DNA of 41,636 bases from Caulobacter sp. (GCA_029866155.1 JARWZW010000011.1:1-41636); one strand, 5' to 3'; shown: positions 16,601 to 25,847, numbered from the stretch's first letter. Notes: generated from the sequence alone by a model not told the origin. Translations and numbers: made by a program.

Positions 16601-16628
16601 AGTTCACGATCGGGTCCGGTCCTGTCAA
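16601..16628 (-). promoter_or_regulatory. Predicted promoter of the minus-strand redox operon
   Basis: On the minus strand a perfect -35 TTGACA (16628-16623) is followed after 16 nt by TGAACT (16606-16601, 3 of 6 matches). The inferred start near 16594 leaves a leader of about 20 nt containing the GGGGAG ribosome site of the first gene. Confidence 0.5.
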
Positions 16629-16649
16629 TCGCCTGTCCGTGACAGGCGA
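16629..16649. promoter_or_regulatory. 9-bp perfect inverted repeat next to the redox operon -35 box (candidate operator)
   Basis: Arms TCGCCTGTC and GACAGGCGA are separated by only 3 bp. The dyad directly abuts the TTGACA of the redox operon and lies about 20 bp upstream of the divergent thiC -35. A spacing of one base pair from the -35 is typical of a regulator site; on RNA it would also fold as a hairpin. Confidence 0.5.
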
Positions 16650-16670
16650 ACTGGCGCAGGGTTGGCACGC

Positions 16671-16698
16671 TTGACCGGGGCAATGAACAGCCTAGAGT
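16671..16698 (+). promoter_or_regulatory. Predicted thiC promoter
   Basis: TTGACC (16671-16676) and TAGAGT (16693-16698) are separated by 16 bp. The expected start near 16705 coincides with the beginning of the TPP riboswitch. Confidence 0.55.
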
Positions 16699-16707
16699 CG
16701 GTGCTGT

Positions 16708-18708
<2,001 letters not shown>

Positions 18709-18756
18709 AATGCGGCCCGGCCTCCAGGACGTCGCGGAGACAGGGGCTCAAGGTCT

Positions 18757-19263
18757 ATGAGCGATCAGGGCTTTGCCGTTCTGCGCCTGGAGGCGGGAGA
18801 TGGGGACGTTTTCCGCGACATCCGTCTGTCCGCCTTTCGCTTCGCCGAGGACAGCTTCGCGTCCAGCCTCGCTGAGGAACTGGCCAAATCAATGGACTGG
18901 TTCGAGACCAGGGTCCAACAGGACGCGATCTTCGTGGCCAGGGACGCGAGCGTCATTCTGGGCGTTGTTGGCCTGTCCGCAAAAGCGGGCTCGAAGGAGG
19001 CGCACAAGGGGTTTGTCTACAGCATGTTTGTCCTGCCGGAGGCCCGGGGCAGGGGCGTCGGCCAGGCGCTCCTGGAGGCGCTGATCGACGAAGCAAAGGC
19101 GCGGTTCGAGAGCGTCCAACTCATTGTGGTTTCGACGAACGCCAGCGCGGTGGCGCTCTATCGGCGCGCTGGATTCGAATCTTACGGGATGGAGCCTCGT
19201 GCTCTGAAAACGGCTGCGGGCGTCTATACCGACGACCTTCTGATGTGGAAGCCGCTGCGATAG
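18757..19263 (+). CDS. GNAT-family N-acetyltransferase
   Basis: The protein has 168 residues with the GNAT fold. The acetyl-CoA-binding motif A is MFVLPEARGRGVGQALLEAL (about residues 89-108), followed by motif B VSTNASAVALYRRAGFESYG. The N-terminal part (FAVLRLEAGDGDVFRDIRLSAF) is typical of amino-group acetyltransferases. The substrate cannot be predicted. The gene lies 48 bp after thiC on the same strand, with a weak ribosome site, and may be read through from it. Confidence 0.87.
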   Translation: MSDQGFAVLRLEAGDGDVFRDIRLSAFRFAEDSFASSLAEELAKSMDWFETRVQQDAIFVARDASVILGVVGLSAKAGSKEAHKGFVYSMFVLPEARGRGVGQALLEALIDEAKARFESVQLIVVSTNASAVALYRRAGFESYGMEPRALKTAAGVYTDDLLMWKPLR

Positions 19264-19337
19264 CGAAGAGGCCGCATCTTTGCGCGGTCCGGCATTTCAT
19301 GCAAAGCAAGGTTCAGTGCCGAGACGCTGCCGCGCCC

Positions 19338-19369
19338 GGGCTCGGGAGGGTCCGGGCTCGGGAGGGTCC
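19338..19369 (+). repeat. Exact 16-bp tandem duplication
   Basis: GGGCTCGGGAGGGTCC occurs twice head to tail (19338-19353 and 19354-19369), about 34 bp before the start of the SnoaL-like gene. It looks like replication slippage in the 5' region. Confidence 0.9.
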
Positions 19370-19402
19370 GCAACGGCGGCGACGAAGATTCAGAGAGTCG
19401 AG

Positions 19403-19801
19403 ATGACAGACGCGCAGGACCCCATTCACGTCTGGCACGACTATATGCGGTCCAAGGACCCTGCGGTTCTGGCCGGATTGCTGGCCGAAGACGTGGTGTT
19501 CGAGTCGCCGGTGGTGCACACGCCCCAGGCCGGCAAGGCGATCACCACCAAGTACCTGCTGGGCGCCGGCGTGGTTCTGGGCAACGAGAGTTTCCGATAC
19601 CTCGGCGAATGGCGGTCGGAGCGTTCGGCGATCCTTGAGTTCGCCTGCGAGATCGAGGGTATGGCGGTCAATGGCATCGACATGATCTGGTGGAACGAGG
19701 CGGGCCAGATCACCCGGTTCAAGGTCATGGTGCGCCCCTTGAAGGCGATCAACATGCTCCATCAGATGATGGGCCAGATGCTGCAGAAGATCGCGGGCTG
19801 A
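19403..19801 (+). CDS. SnoaL-like/NTF2-fold protein
   Basis: The protein has 132 residues from the ATG at 19403. The N-terminal helix WHDYMRSKDPAVLAGLLAEDVVFESPVVHTPQ is the standard opening of small NTF2-like proteins. Strands follow that include ILEFACEIEGMAVNGIDMIWWNEAGQITRFKVMVRPL, ending in a helix with LHQMMGQMLQ. The fold forms a cone-shaped pocket used by isomerases, hydrolases or binding proteins; the ligand here is unknown. The frame is open upstream to 19280 but that part is low-complexity and was excluded. A lipoprotein gene begins 9 bp downstream, so the two may be cotranscribed. Confidence 0.83.
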   Translation: MTDAQDPIHVWHDYMRSKDPAVLAGLLAEDVVFESPVVHTPQAGKAITTKYLLGAGVVLGNESFRYLGEWRSERSAILEFACEIEGMAVNGIDMIWWNEAGQITRFKVMVRPLKAINMLHQMMGQMLQKIAG

Positions 19802-19810
19802 TCCGGGATC

Positions 19811-20419
19811 ATGACCAATTCCCACCAGATCGTCGCCCTTTGCCTTTTGCTCTGCGCCTGCGGCGCGCCGACCAGCCCCGCCTCCGAGCCCCCGGCCGCC
19901 CAGCAGCCAAAACTGCCGGAACAGTCAGGGCCAAAAGGTGAAGCCTTGCCGGCTGCGACGGTGAGTGCTGTCGTGGCTCTGGATGGCGAGGGCCTTCGAC
20001 TGGTGACGGCCAACGGGTCCACCGCGCTCCTGGCCTTTGACCGCAACCGGCAGGAGACAATCGCCGCGCTGTCCGGGGCGCTGGGGCCGCCGGTGGGGCA
20101 GAGCGCCAACAGCGAATGCGGCGCGGGGCCGACGGACTTCGTGGACTGGGGCAATGGGCTGTCGGTCCTGATCATGCAGGACCGGTTCGTGGGTTGGAGC
20201 CTGGACCCTGAGGCGGCAGGGGGGCTGACCACGATGAACGGGATTGGCGTCGGGAGCAGCCGGGCCGCCCTGGTCCAGGCCTTTTCCGATACCAGCATCG
20301 AGGAAAGCACCCTGGGTCAGGAGTTTACTGCCGGCGGCCTGTCCGGACTGCTGGATAGCGCCCGGCCGGACGCCCGGATTGAAGCCCTCTGGGCCGGGAC
20401 GGCCTGCGTCTTTCGGTAG
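19811..20419 (+). CDS. Putative lipoprotein of unknown function
   Basis: The protein has 202 residues. The signal peptide ends in a lipobox (L-C-A-Cys17), followed by a Pro/Ser/Ala-rich linker to about residue 50. A globular domain follows with AVVALDGEGLRLVTANGS and GIGVGSSRAALVQAFSDTSI; the latter resembles the NGIGVGDSRAKVEAAYG-type segment of small exported proteins that carry a repeated strand-turn motif. Two cysteines (SECGAG and TACVF) could pair. No assigned family. It is probably anchored in the membrane facing the periplasm. Confidence 0.75.
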   Translation: MTNSHQIVALCLLLCACGAPTSPASEPPAAQQPKLPEQSGPKGEALPAATVSAVVALDGEGLRLVTANGSTALLAFDRNRQETIAALSGALGPPVGQSANSECGAGPTDFVDWGNGLSVLIMQDRFVGWSLDPEAAGGLTTMNGIGVGSSRAALVQAFSDTSIEESTLGQEFTAGGLSGLLDSARPDARIEALWAGTACVFR

Positions 20420-20481
20420 GACTCGCTTCGCATCGATCCAGCGGTCGGCTCCAGGCGCTGGAACCGGCCCAAAGTAAATTC

Positions 20482-20519
20482 TACCCGGGTGATATTGACT
20501 TAAGATTATGCCCGGGTAA
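20482..20519. promoter_or_regulatory. Paired CCCGGGT palindromic sites around a promoter (candidate operators)
   Basis: Two sites, TACCCGGGT (20482-20490) and GCCCGGGTAA (20510-20519), share a CCCGGG core with A/T-rich flanks approaching TTxTACCCGGGTAxAA. Their centres are 27 bp apart. The first lies just before the -35 and the second overlaps the spacer and -10 of the promoter at 20495-20522, an arrangement expected for repression. Confidence 0.6.
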
Positions 20520-20522
20520 AAT
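20495..20522 (+). promoter_or_regulatory. Strong promoter predicted to give a leaderless mRNA
   Basis: TTGACT (20495-20500), a 16-bp spacer and TAAAAT (20517-20522) give 5 of 6 matches at each box. The expected start is at or within a base or two of the ATG at 20529, and no ribosome site precedes that ATG. Confidence 0.65.
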
Positions 20523-20528
20523 AGATGC

Positions 20529-20870
20529 ATGAAAGCTGATCGCAAACAATTGCTGCGGGACTACCGCGAGCGAAAGACATCTGCAGGGGTCTTCGCAGTC
20601 CGCTGCACCACGACGGGCGAGGTCTGGGTGGGGACGACTGCGGACCTGGCCACACGTCAGAACGGCGTCTGGTTCCCCTTGCGGCAGGGCAGTCACCCGA
20701 ACCGCGGCCTGCAGTCGGTCTGGACTGCGGAAGGCGAGGCGGCCTTTGCCTTCGAGATCCTGGAAGCCCTCCCGGATGAGGAACGCACCGCCTGGGTTCA
20801 GGCGGCGCAGCTCAAGGACCGGCAGGCCCACTGGCGGACCACCCTCAAAGCCGGGGCGGTCACAGGATGA
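20529..20870 (+). CDS. GIY-YIG-like nuclease family protein
   Basis: The protein has 113 residues. The segment TSAGVFAVRCTTTGEVWVGTTADL resembles the GIY-YIG core: GVF stands for GIY, and VWVG for YIG, followed by the usual helix with an arginine (LATRQNGVWF). Small bacterial proteins of this kind are common and mostly uncharacterised; the catalytic glutamate is not obvious, so activity is uncertain. The gene is preceded by a strong promoter whose start coincides with the ATG, and it overlaps the DUF2239 gene by 4 nt (ATGA). Base composition around the promoter is A/T-rich relative to its neighbours. Confidence 0.8.
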   Translation: MKADRKQLLRDYRERKTSAGVFAVRCTTTGEVWVGTTADLATRQNGVWFPLRQGSHPNRGLQSVWTAEGEAAFAFEILEALPDEERTAWVQAAQLKDRQAHWRTTLKAGAVTG

Positions 20871-21427
20871 GCGAGCCATGTGAGCGCTTCACCGCCTTCG
20901 CGGGGACCGGGTTCCTGGCTTCGGGATCGCGGCGTCAGCTGGCAGACCGGATACGGGACGTGATGGCGAGCGAGCCTGACGCCCGGATTCTGGTGTTCGA
21001 TGACCAGACGGGCGCTGCAGTGGACCTGGATCTGCGCGGGACAACGACGCCGGCCGAAACAGCTGAGAGCGGTGAGGCGCCGATCCGCAAGGCGGGTCGT
21101 CCGAGGCTGGGCGTCGCCTCCCGCGAAGTGACCCTCCTGCCACGACACTGGGACTGGCTGGCGGCTCAGCCCGGCGGCGCCTCGGTCACCCTGCGAAAGC
21201 TGGTCGAGGCCGCTAGGCGCGATCCCGAGCAACTGCGCCGGGGTGCGCGGGACGCTACCTATCGGGTGATGAGCGCCTTGGCGGGTGATCTGGCCGGATT
21301 TGAGGAGGCCAGCCGCGCCCTGTTCAACGACGACCGCCAGACCCTGTTCGCCCATATGGCGGACTGGCCGGGCGATATCCGTGACTACCTGCGCTCACGG
21401 CTGGACGGGACAGATCCCGCTGAATAG
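20867..21427 (+). CDS. DUF2239 family protein
   Basis: This 186-residue protein has the features I associate with DUF2239: an N-terminal TAFAGTGFLASG, then ARILVFDDQTGAAVDLDLRG, the central GRPRLGVASREVTLLPRHWDWLA (which resembles a DNA-binding ribbon-helix or AT-hook-like basic segment), and a helical C-terminal half ending in DWPGDIRDYLRS. The function of the family is unknown. Start overlap with the GIY-YIG-like gene suggests a two-gene unit. A DNA-binding role is possible, and it could act on the CCCGGGTA sites upstream, but that is speculation. Confidence 0.8.
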   Translation: MSEPCERFTAFAGTGFLASGSRRQLADRIRDVMASEPDARILVFDDQTGAAVDLDLRGTTTPAETAESGEAPIRKAGRPRLGVASREVTLLPRHWDWLAAQPGGASVTLRKLVEAARRDPEQLRRGARDATYRVMSALAGDLAGFEEASRALFNDDRQTLFAHMADWPGDIRDYLRSRLDGTDPAE

Positions 21428-21496
21428 GGCCCGTTACGACGGGTCAAGAGGGTCAGCGGTTGGGAACAGCGTCTGCCAGGCGCGATCATCCATCGG

Positions 21497-23014
21497 TCAG
21501 GATCGGGCTATCCAGTCCCTGGCCACGTCAAGTTCGAGGTCGCGGCGATCTGCGATTGCCGCGGCCGTTCGCGGGACGAACAGATTGGGCGCCAGTCCTG
21601 AATCGGGCTGCGGCATGCGGGGCAGGGTGGCGATCAGGGGAAGGTCGACTTCCAGCCCGCTGGCAGGAAGTTGAAGGAAGAAGAATGCGCCGCCGTTGAT
21701 TCCCCGCAGGTTGCCCCCGGTGGTCTGGCCGACCAGGATGCCGCAACCGGAGGCCTTGAGTGCATAGGCGAACTGGAATGTGGCGGAGCTGTTGTCCGCG
21801 CCGACCAGGGCCACGACCTTGCCAGTGAAGCGACGTCCCCTGGGGCGGATCAGATCGCCGTCGGCCGTGTCGTCATAGCGCACCAATCGGTACAGGCCTT
21901 TCTCGTCAGGGCCCTGGGCGGCCGGTCCCCAGTCCAGAAAGGACGGATCCCAGGTCTTGAGATAGGGACCAAGCGCCTTCGGCGCTGTCCGGTATCGGGT
22001 ATGGCGCTCATAGGCAGGCAGAAGCAGGTCCTGATCAACCAGCCTGGCCAGGATGGCGTTGCCACAGTCCAGCCCGCCTTCGTTTCCTCTCAGATCGATC
22101 ACCAGCCCTGCGGCGCCTGCTTCGACCAGTTGATCCATCACCCGGTCAATCCAGGCCTCCCAAGGAAAATCACTATCATAGAGGGCCCAGTTTCGCATGG
22201 TGATCACTCCCACGCCGTCTGACGCCAGGCGAAAGTCCCAGGGGCTGGCTGAGGCATCCGGCTCCGGTTGGTTCAACCTCGTCTGACCACGGGTCAGCAG
22301 GGGCGCTGCGACATGTCGCTTCCGGCCGTTAGGCGCCGCCACGACCAAAGTCACCTCCGGGCGGCTGTCAGGCCAGAGCATTGGCCGGTAGACATCAAAG
22401 GCGGGGAAGCGATCGTCTGCGGACACTGCCATATTGGCGATCCGCTTGGCGTCGTTGGCGCCATCCGCCCGGGCCAGGGGCGTCAATCGGGCCAGCATGC
22501 TTTGGGTCCGGACGCCATTGATCTCGAGGATTCGATCTCCCCGAAAGAGCGGGGCCGCCGGAGAGTCGGCGGTCACGATCATCTGGCCGCGGATCCATTC
22601 GAAGACGAACGGGACCCGATCCCGCCCATCGAACATCGCTGCGACGGACGCCCGGGTCATGTTGTAGGGACTGGGATAGCTGTGGCCGCATCGAACTGCG
22701 GCGGTCAGTCTGGTCAGGGCCAGGAAGGCAGACTGTCGGTCGGTGGCGGCTGCCATCTCCGCCTCCAGTCTGGCGAAGCGGGCATCCATTCCTGAGGCGG
22801 TGTTGTAGCGGTACAGGCCAGGATGCATGGCCCGATAGGCCTGCTCCAGGATCTTCGCATCATCCTTCAGGTCGGCTGATCTGAAACTCGTGTCGGGCCT
22901 TGCCGTCTGAATTGCGTCGGCCTGGCCGGCGAGGGCCTCATGGCCTGCGACCAGCCCTGCGGCCACTCCCATCCCGGTTGCCAGAATGCTTCGGCGGGAC
23001 AGGAAACCGGTCAT
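21497..23014 (-). CDS. Exported S41-family (C-terminal processing peptidase-like) serine peptidase
   Basis: The protein has 505 residues from the ATG at 23014 (AAGGTGAG upstream; a GTG at 23026 adds four residues). A twin-arginine-like leader (SRRSILATGMGVAAGLVAG) opens it. It then has a helical N-terminal part, a small PDZ-like strand region (PLFRGDRILEINGV), and the S41 catalytic core: GLVIDLRGNEGG, then VALVGADNSSATFQFAYAL, where a serine is the likely nucleophile, and GILVGQTTGGN. S41 enzymes cleave proteins at their C termini or degrade exported peptides. The protein is probably periplasmic. It is convergent with the DUF2239 gene. Confidence 0.85.
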   Translation of the reverse strand: MTGFLSRRSILATGMGVAAGLVAGHEALAGQADAIQTARPDTSFRSADLKDDAKILEQAYRAMHPGLYRYNTASGMDARFARLEAEMAAATDRQSAFLALTRLTAAVRCGHSYPSPYNMTRASVAAMFDGRDRVPFVFEWIRGQMIVTADSPAAPLFRGDRILEINGVRTQSMLARLTPLARADGANDAKRIANMAVSADDRFPAFDVYRPMLWPDSRPEVTLVVAAPNGRKRHVAAPLLTRGQTRLNQPEPDASASPWDFRLASDGVGVITMRNWALYDSDFPWEAWIDRVMDQLVEAGAAGLVIDLRGNEGGLDCGNAILARLVDQDLLLPAYERHTRYRTAPKALGPYLKTWDPSFLDWGPAAQGPDEKGLYRLVRYDDTADGDLIRPRGRRFTGKVVALVGADNSSATFQFAYALKASGCGILVGQTTGGNLRGINGGAFFFLQLPASGLEVDLPLIATLPRMPQPDSGLAPNLFVPRTAAAIADRRDLELDVARDWIARS

Positions 23015-23362
23015 ATCTGGGCTCACCTTGCGGATGGAATGATGGGGCTCAAGTCCCGGCCTTCTGGCTTGAAAGCACGCCTTCCCGGAATGTGCTGCAG
23101 GTCCGGTCTCCGGATCTCCTGAGGCGGGCCGGGTTTCTTGAGGAATACCTGCGCTTCGATAACCCGGAAACTAGGGCTTGGGCCAGCCAGATCAATTCCA
23201 GCGGGCGTGAAGGTTTTTGGCTGATCAGAACCTGATTGTCGTCAGGACTGCCGCCTTTGATTTCGGGAAATCGGTGTCGGGCACTGCGCCGAAGGACAAA
23301 GTCGCGCGGGCTGGCAAAACTCGCCGACCCGCGCTCCCCTGGATGAAGGAAGACAAGGGGGA
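23015..23362. other. Gene-free region between the S41 peptidase and helicase genes
   Basis: No gene is convincing here. It contains the upstream region of the minus-strand S41 gene and the 3' end of the helicase transcript. A short plus-strand frame ending at 23235 exists but lacks the codon bias of its neighbours. A small perfect palindrome (GATTTCGGGAAATC) lies near 23259-23272. I see no clear terminator. Confidence 0.5.
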
Positions 23363-24766
23363 TTAGCCCCGGGCGTTGGCCTGGCCACCGCTCTTGCCGC
23401 CGCCACGGAACCTGCGGCGAGGCTTCTTGGCGGCGTCGGGCGCTGCGACGGCGCCCTCGACCAGAGGTTCGTAGCCACCCGGACGGTGGGGACGCGGGGC
23501 GCCGGCGAAATGCTTGCCGGCGGCATGGTCCTGGCGCTTGGCGGCCGGGCTGCGGCCGCGGGGGCCTGCCGGTTCGGACTGGGCGGGTTCAGCGGCCTTG
23601 AAGGCGGCTTCGGCGGAGCCCAGGGTGCGGTCGTTGCGGCGGTCCCAGCTGGGGATGGTCTGGCGGGTCACCTTCTGGATGTCGCGCAACAGGTTGCGCT
23701 CGTCATCCGCCACCAGGGCGATGGCCGAGCCGCCGGCGCCGGCCCGAGCGGTCCGACCGATCCGGTGGACATAGGCTTCCGGAACATTGGGCAGCTCGTA
23801 CTGGACGACATGGCTGACCCCGTCGACGTCGATGCCGCGGGCTGCGATGTCCGTGGCGACCAGGGCGCGAACCTCGCCCGCCTTGAACTGGGCCAGAGAC
23901 CGCTCGCGCTGGCCCTGGCTCTTGTCGCCGTGGATGGCGGCCGCCTCGATGCCGATGGTTCCCAGTTGCTTGGCCACCCGGTCGGCGCCGCGCTTGGTGC
24001 GGGTGAAGATCAGCACCCGCTTCATGGCGCCGTCATCCATCAGTTCCGCGAGCAGGGCGCGCTTGCGGCCCTGTTCGATGAAGAGGACCTTCTGGTCGAT
24101 CTTCTCGACCGTGGTGGCCTGGGGCGTCACCGACACCTTGGCCGGATCCTTCAGAAGTTCCCCGGCCAGCTTTCCGATCTCGGTGGGCATGGTGGCCGAG
24201 AAAAACAGGTTCTGGCGCTGCTGCGGCAGGGTCTTGGCGATCCTGCGGATCGGCACGACAAAGCCCATGTCGAGCATCTGGTCGGCTTCATCCAGAACGA
24301 AGACCTCGGTCTCCGACAGGTTGGCGACCTTTTCATTGATATGGTCGATCAGACGGCCGGGCGTCGCCACCAGGACATCGACGCCAGCGGCCAGGGCGCG
24401 GACCTGGGGTCCGTATTTTACGCCGCCGAACACCACGGTGACCGACAGGCCCATATGCTTGCCATAGGCGCGGAAGCTTTCGGCGATCTGGGTCGCCAGC
24501 TCGCGGGTCGGCGACAGGACCAGGGCCCGGCAGCCCCGGCGGGGGGCGGGCTTGCGGTTCTCGGCCAGCCGCTGAAGGATCGGCAGGGCGAAGGCGGCGG
24601 TCTTGCCGGTGCCGGTCTGGGCGATGCCCAGGATGTCGCGCCCCTGCAGAACCAGGGGAATGGCCTGGGCCTGGATCGGGGTGGGGGTGGTATAGCCTTC
24701 GGCGGTCAGGGCCTGAAGGAGCGGCTTGACGAGGCCAAGCGACGCAAAATCGGTAACGGTGGTCAA
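23363..24766 (-). CDS. DEAD-box ATP-dependent RNA helicase, RhlE type
   Basis: The protein has 467 residues with all the classic motifs in order: Q motif (FASLGL...GYTTPTPIQAQAIP), Walker A AQTGTGKT, PTRELA, the Walker B box DEAD in VLDEADQMLDMGF, SAT, IFTRTKRGAD, ATDIAARGID and HRIGRTARAG. A low-complexity basic C-terminal tail (KKPRRRFRGGGKSGGQANARG region) is typical of RhlE-like enzymes and helps RNA binding. It unwinds structured RNA in ribosome assembly and mRNA decay, often more at low temperature. The likely promoter lies about 190 nt upstream, so the mRNA has a long leader, as seen in cold-responsive helicase genes. Confidence 0.93.
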   Translation of the reverse strand: MTTVTDFASLGLVKPLLQALTAEGYTTPTPIQAQAIPLVLQGRDILGIAQTGTGKTAAFALPILQRLAENRKPAPRRGCRALVLSPTRELATQIAESFRAYGKHMGLSVTVVFGGVKYGPQVRALAAGVDVLVATPGRLIDHINEKVANLSETEVFVLDEADQMLDMGFVVPIRRIAKTLPQQRQNLFFSATMPTEIGKLAGELLKDPAKVSVTPQATTVEKIDQKVLFIEQGRKRALLAELMDDGAMKRVLIFTRTKRGADRVAKQLGTIGIEAAAIHGDKSQGQRERSLAQFKAGEVRALVATDIAARGIDVDGVSHVVQYELPNVPEAYVHRIGRTARAGAGGSAIALVADDERNLLRDIQKVTRQTIPSWDRRNDRTLGSAEAAFKAAEPAQSEPAGPRGRSPAAKRQDHAAGKHFAGAPRPHRPGGYEPLVEGAVAAPDAAKKPRRRFRGGGKSGGQANARG

Positions 24767-24963
24767 AGTCGTGTCTAGCTTTCGGTATGCGACACTGGCC
24801 GCGCGGGCACATGGGCCGGCGCGGTGAATCGCGGGGTCTTGGGAAAACGCCCCGCGTATGGCGCTCTTATGGGGAATATCGGGTCTCGCGCCTGGGCTGA
24901 AACGACGGATCGTTTCTCACGCGGCCGGGCGCGGCCGAGTGCGCATCAATTTGCGCAATGCCG

Positions 24964-24992
24964 CATATGGCAGTGCAGCATGAAACTGTCAA
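24964..24992 (-). promoter_or_regulatory. Candidate helicase promoter
   Basis: On the minus strand TTGACA (24992-24987), a 17-bp spacer and CATATG (24969-24964). The -35 is perfect, the -10 weak (3 of 6). It would give a leader of about 190 nt containing inverted and direct TTGCGCA/TGCGCA repeats. Confidence 0.4.
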
Positions 24993-25030
24993 GGAGGGCG
25001 GCCCCGGGGCTGCAAGGGTGTCGCGCCCGA

Positions 25031-25381
25031 CTAGAGTTTCAACCCCATGCGCGGCCCGATCCAGACCATCAGGGCATAGAGCGCCATGGTCATGACGCAG
25101 CCGAGCAGCAGGGCCGGATAGAAGCCCATACCGCGCTTCAGCAGGGCGGGGATCACAAGGAACATCGGCAGGGACGGCAGCACGAACCAGAAGGTCGCCC
25201 CGGCGTGGCTCGCCAGCCGGGCGGCATCCCCGGTGTCTCGCCAGAGCCAGACCATGCCCAGGACCGAGACCAGCGGCAGTGACGCCAGCAGGCCGCCAAG
25301 TCCGGCGTAGCGACGGGACACCTCTGAGACGAGCGCGACAATGACGCCCGAAACCGCCGCCTTGATGATGAGGTAAAGCAT
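25031..25381 (-). CDS. DUF3147 family small membrane protein
   Basis: This 116-residue, highly hydrophobic protein has about four membrane segments (LIIKAAVSGVIVALVSEV, LGGLLASLPLVSVLGMVWLW, FWFVLPSLPMFLVIPALL, PALLLGCVMTMALYALMVWI). The pattern SEVSRRYAGLGGLLASLPLVS is what I associate with DUF3147. Function is unknown. The region just upstream of its start is occupied by a palindromic repeat (25393-25505), so its promoter must lie within or across that repeat. Confidence 0.82.
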   Translation of the reverse strand: MLYLIIKAAVSGVIVALVSEVSRRYAGLGGLLASLPLVSVLGMVWLWRDTGDAARLASHAGATFWFVLPSLPMFLVIPALLKRGMGFYPALLLGCVMTMALYALMVWIGPRMGLKL

Positions 25382-25392
25382 GCCGGCGCCCT

Positions 25393-25505
25393 AGATCCTC
25401 TTCCACTATGATCGAACCGATCATAACGGAAAAACAGGCTCCGATTCAAAGGGTTAGAGCATGTTTCGATCCGACAACAGCTTCACGCTTATCGGACCAT
25501 GCTCT
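25393..25505. repeat. Intergenic palindromic repeat copy 3 (units A and B)
   Basis: Unit A (25393-25441) has the inner dyad TATGATCGAACCGATCATA and ends in ACAGGCTC. The linker GATTCAAAGGGTT leads to unit B (25456-25505), AGAGCATG...CATGCTCT. It occupies the space between the divergent DUF3147 gene and the slipin remnant. Confidence 0.85.
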
Positions 25506-25568
25506 AGCAGGCCAAGGGTCGGCTGGCTTCCCGTCAGGACCGATCGTCACTCTCGCCCCAAGGAGAGA

Positions 25569-25838
25569 CTGCACTCCAGGACCTTCGCTCCGCCTGCCCT
25601 GCTCATTGTCGTTCTCGTGTTTGCCGCCCGGTCCTTCCGCATCAACCAGGAATATGAGCGAGAGGCGCTGTTTCGGCTGGGCCGGCTGGGGGTCACCAAG
25701 GGGCCATGCCTCGATCGGCTGTTTCCGCTGGTCGACCGGGTGGTCGGGGTCGACATGCGGACCGTGACGGTCCAGCTGGACACTCAGGACTCCATCACCC
25801 AGAGGATCGCCGGCGGTCCTGCGGGAGCCGCCGACTGA
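25569..25838 (+). pseudogene. Truncated SPFH/band-7 (slipin/stomatin-like) remnant
   Basis: The frame encodes a membrane segment (PPALLIVVLVFAARSFRI) followed by NQEYEREALFRLGRLG.TKGP and LVDRVVGVDMRTVTVQLDTQDSIT. This is the recognisable start of a slipin SPFH domain (family pattern: EYERGVVFRLGR, then VDMRTVTLDVPPQEVIT). It then breaks off into an unrelated short tail and stop, so only about 70 residues of a roughly 250-residue protein remain. AAGGAGAG lies in front of a CTG at 25569 where an ATG is expected; no proper start is visible except one inside the palindromic repeat. I judge it a decayed gene. Confidence 0.7.
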
Positions 25839-25847
25839 TGGATGAAC

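Noticed and set aside
22900..23235. Possible small gene on the plus strand between the S41 and helicase genes
   Set aside because: Most of it is antisense to the S41 leader, and the remainder lacks GC-rich third positions and a ribosome site.
23486..24778. Long plus-strand frame opposite the RhlE-type helicase
   Set aside because: Composition is Gly/Asp/Leu-rich shadow sequence with no motif; the helicase on the other strand has all family motifs.
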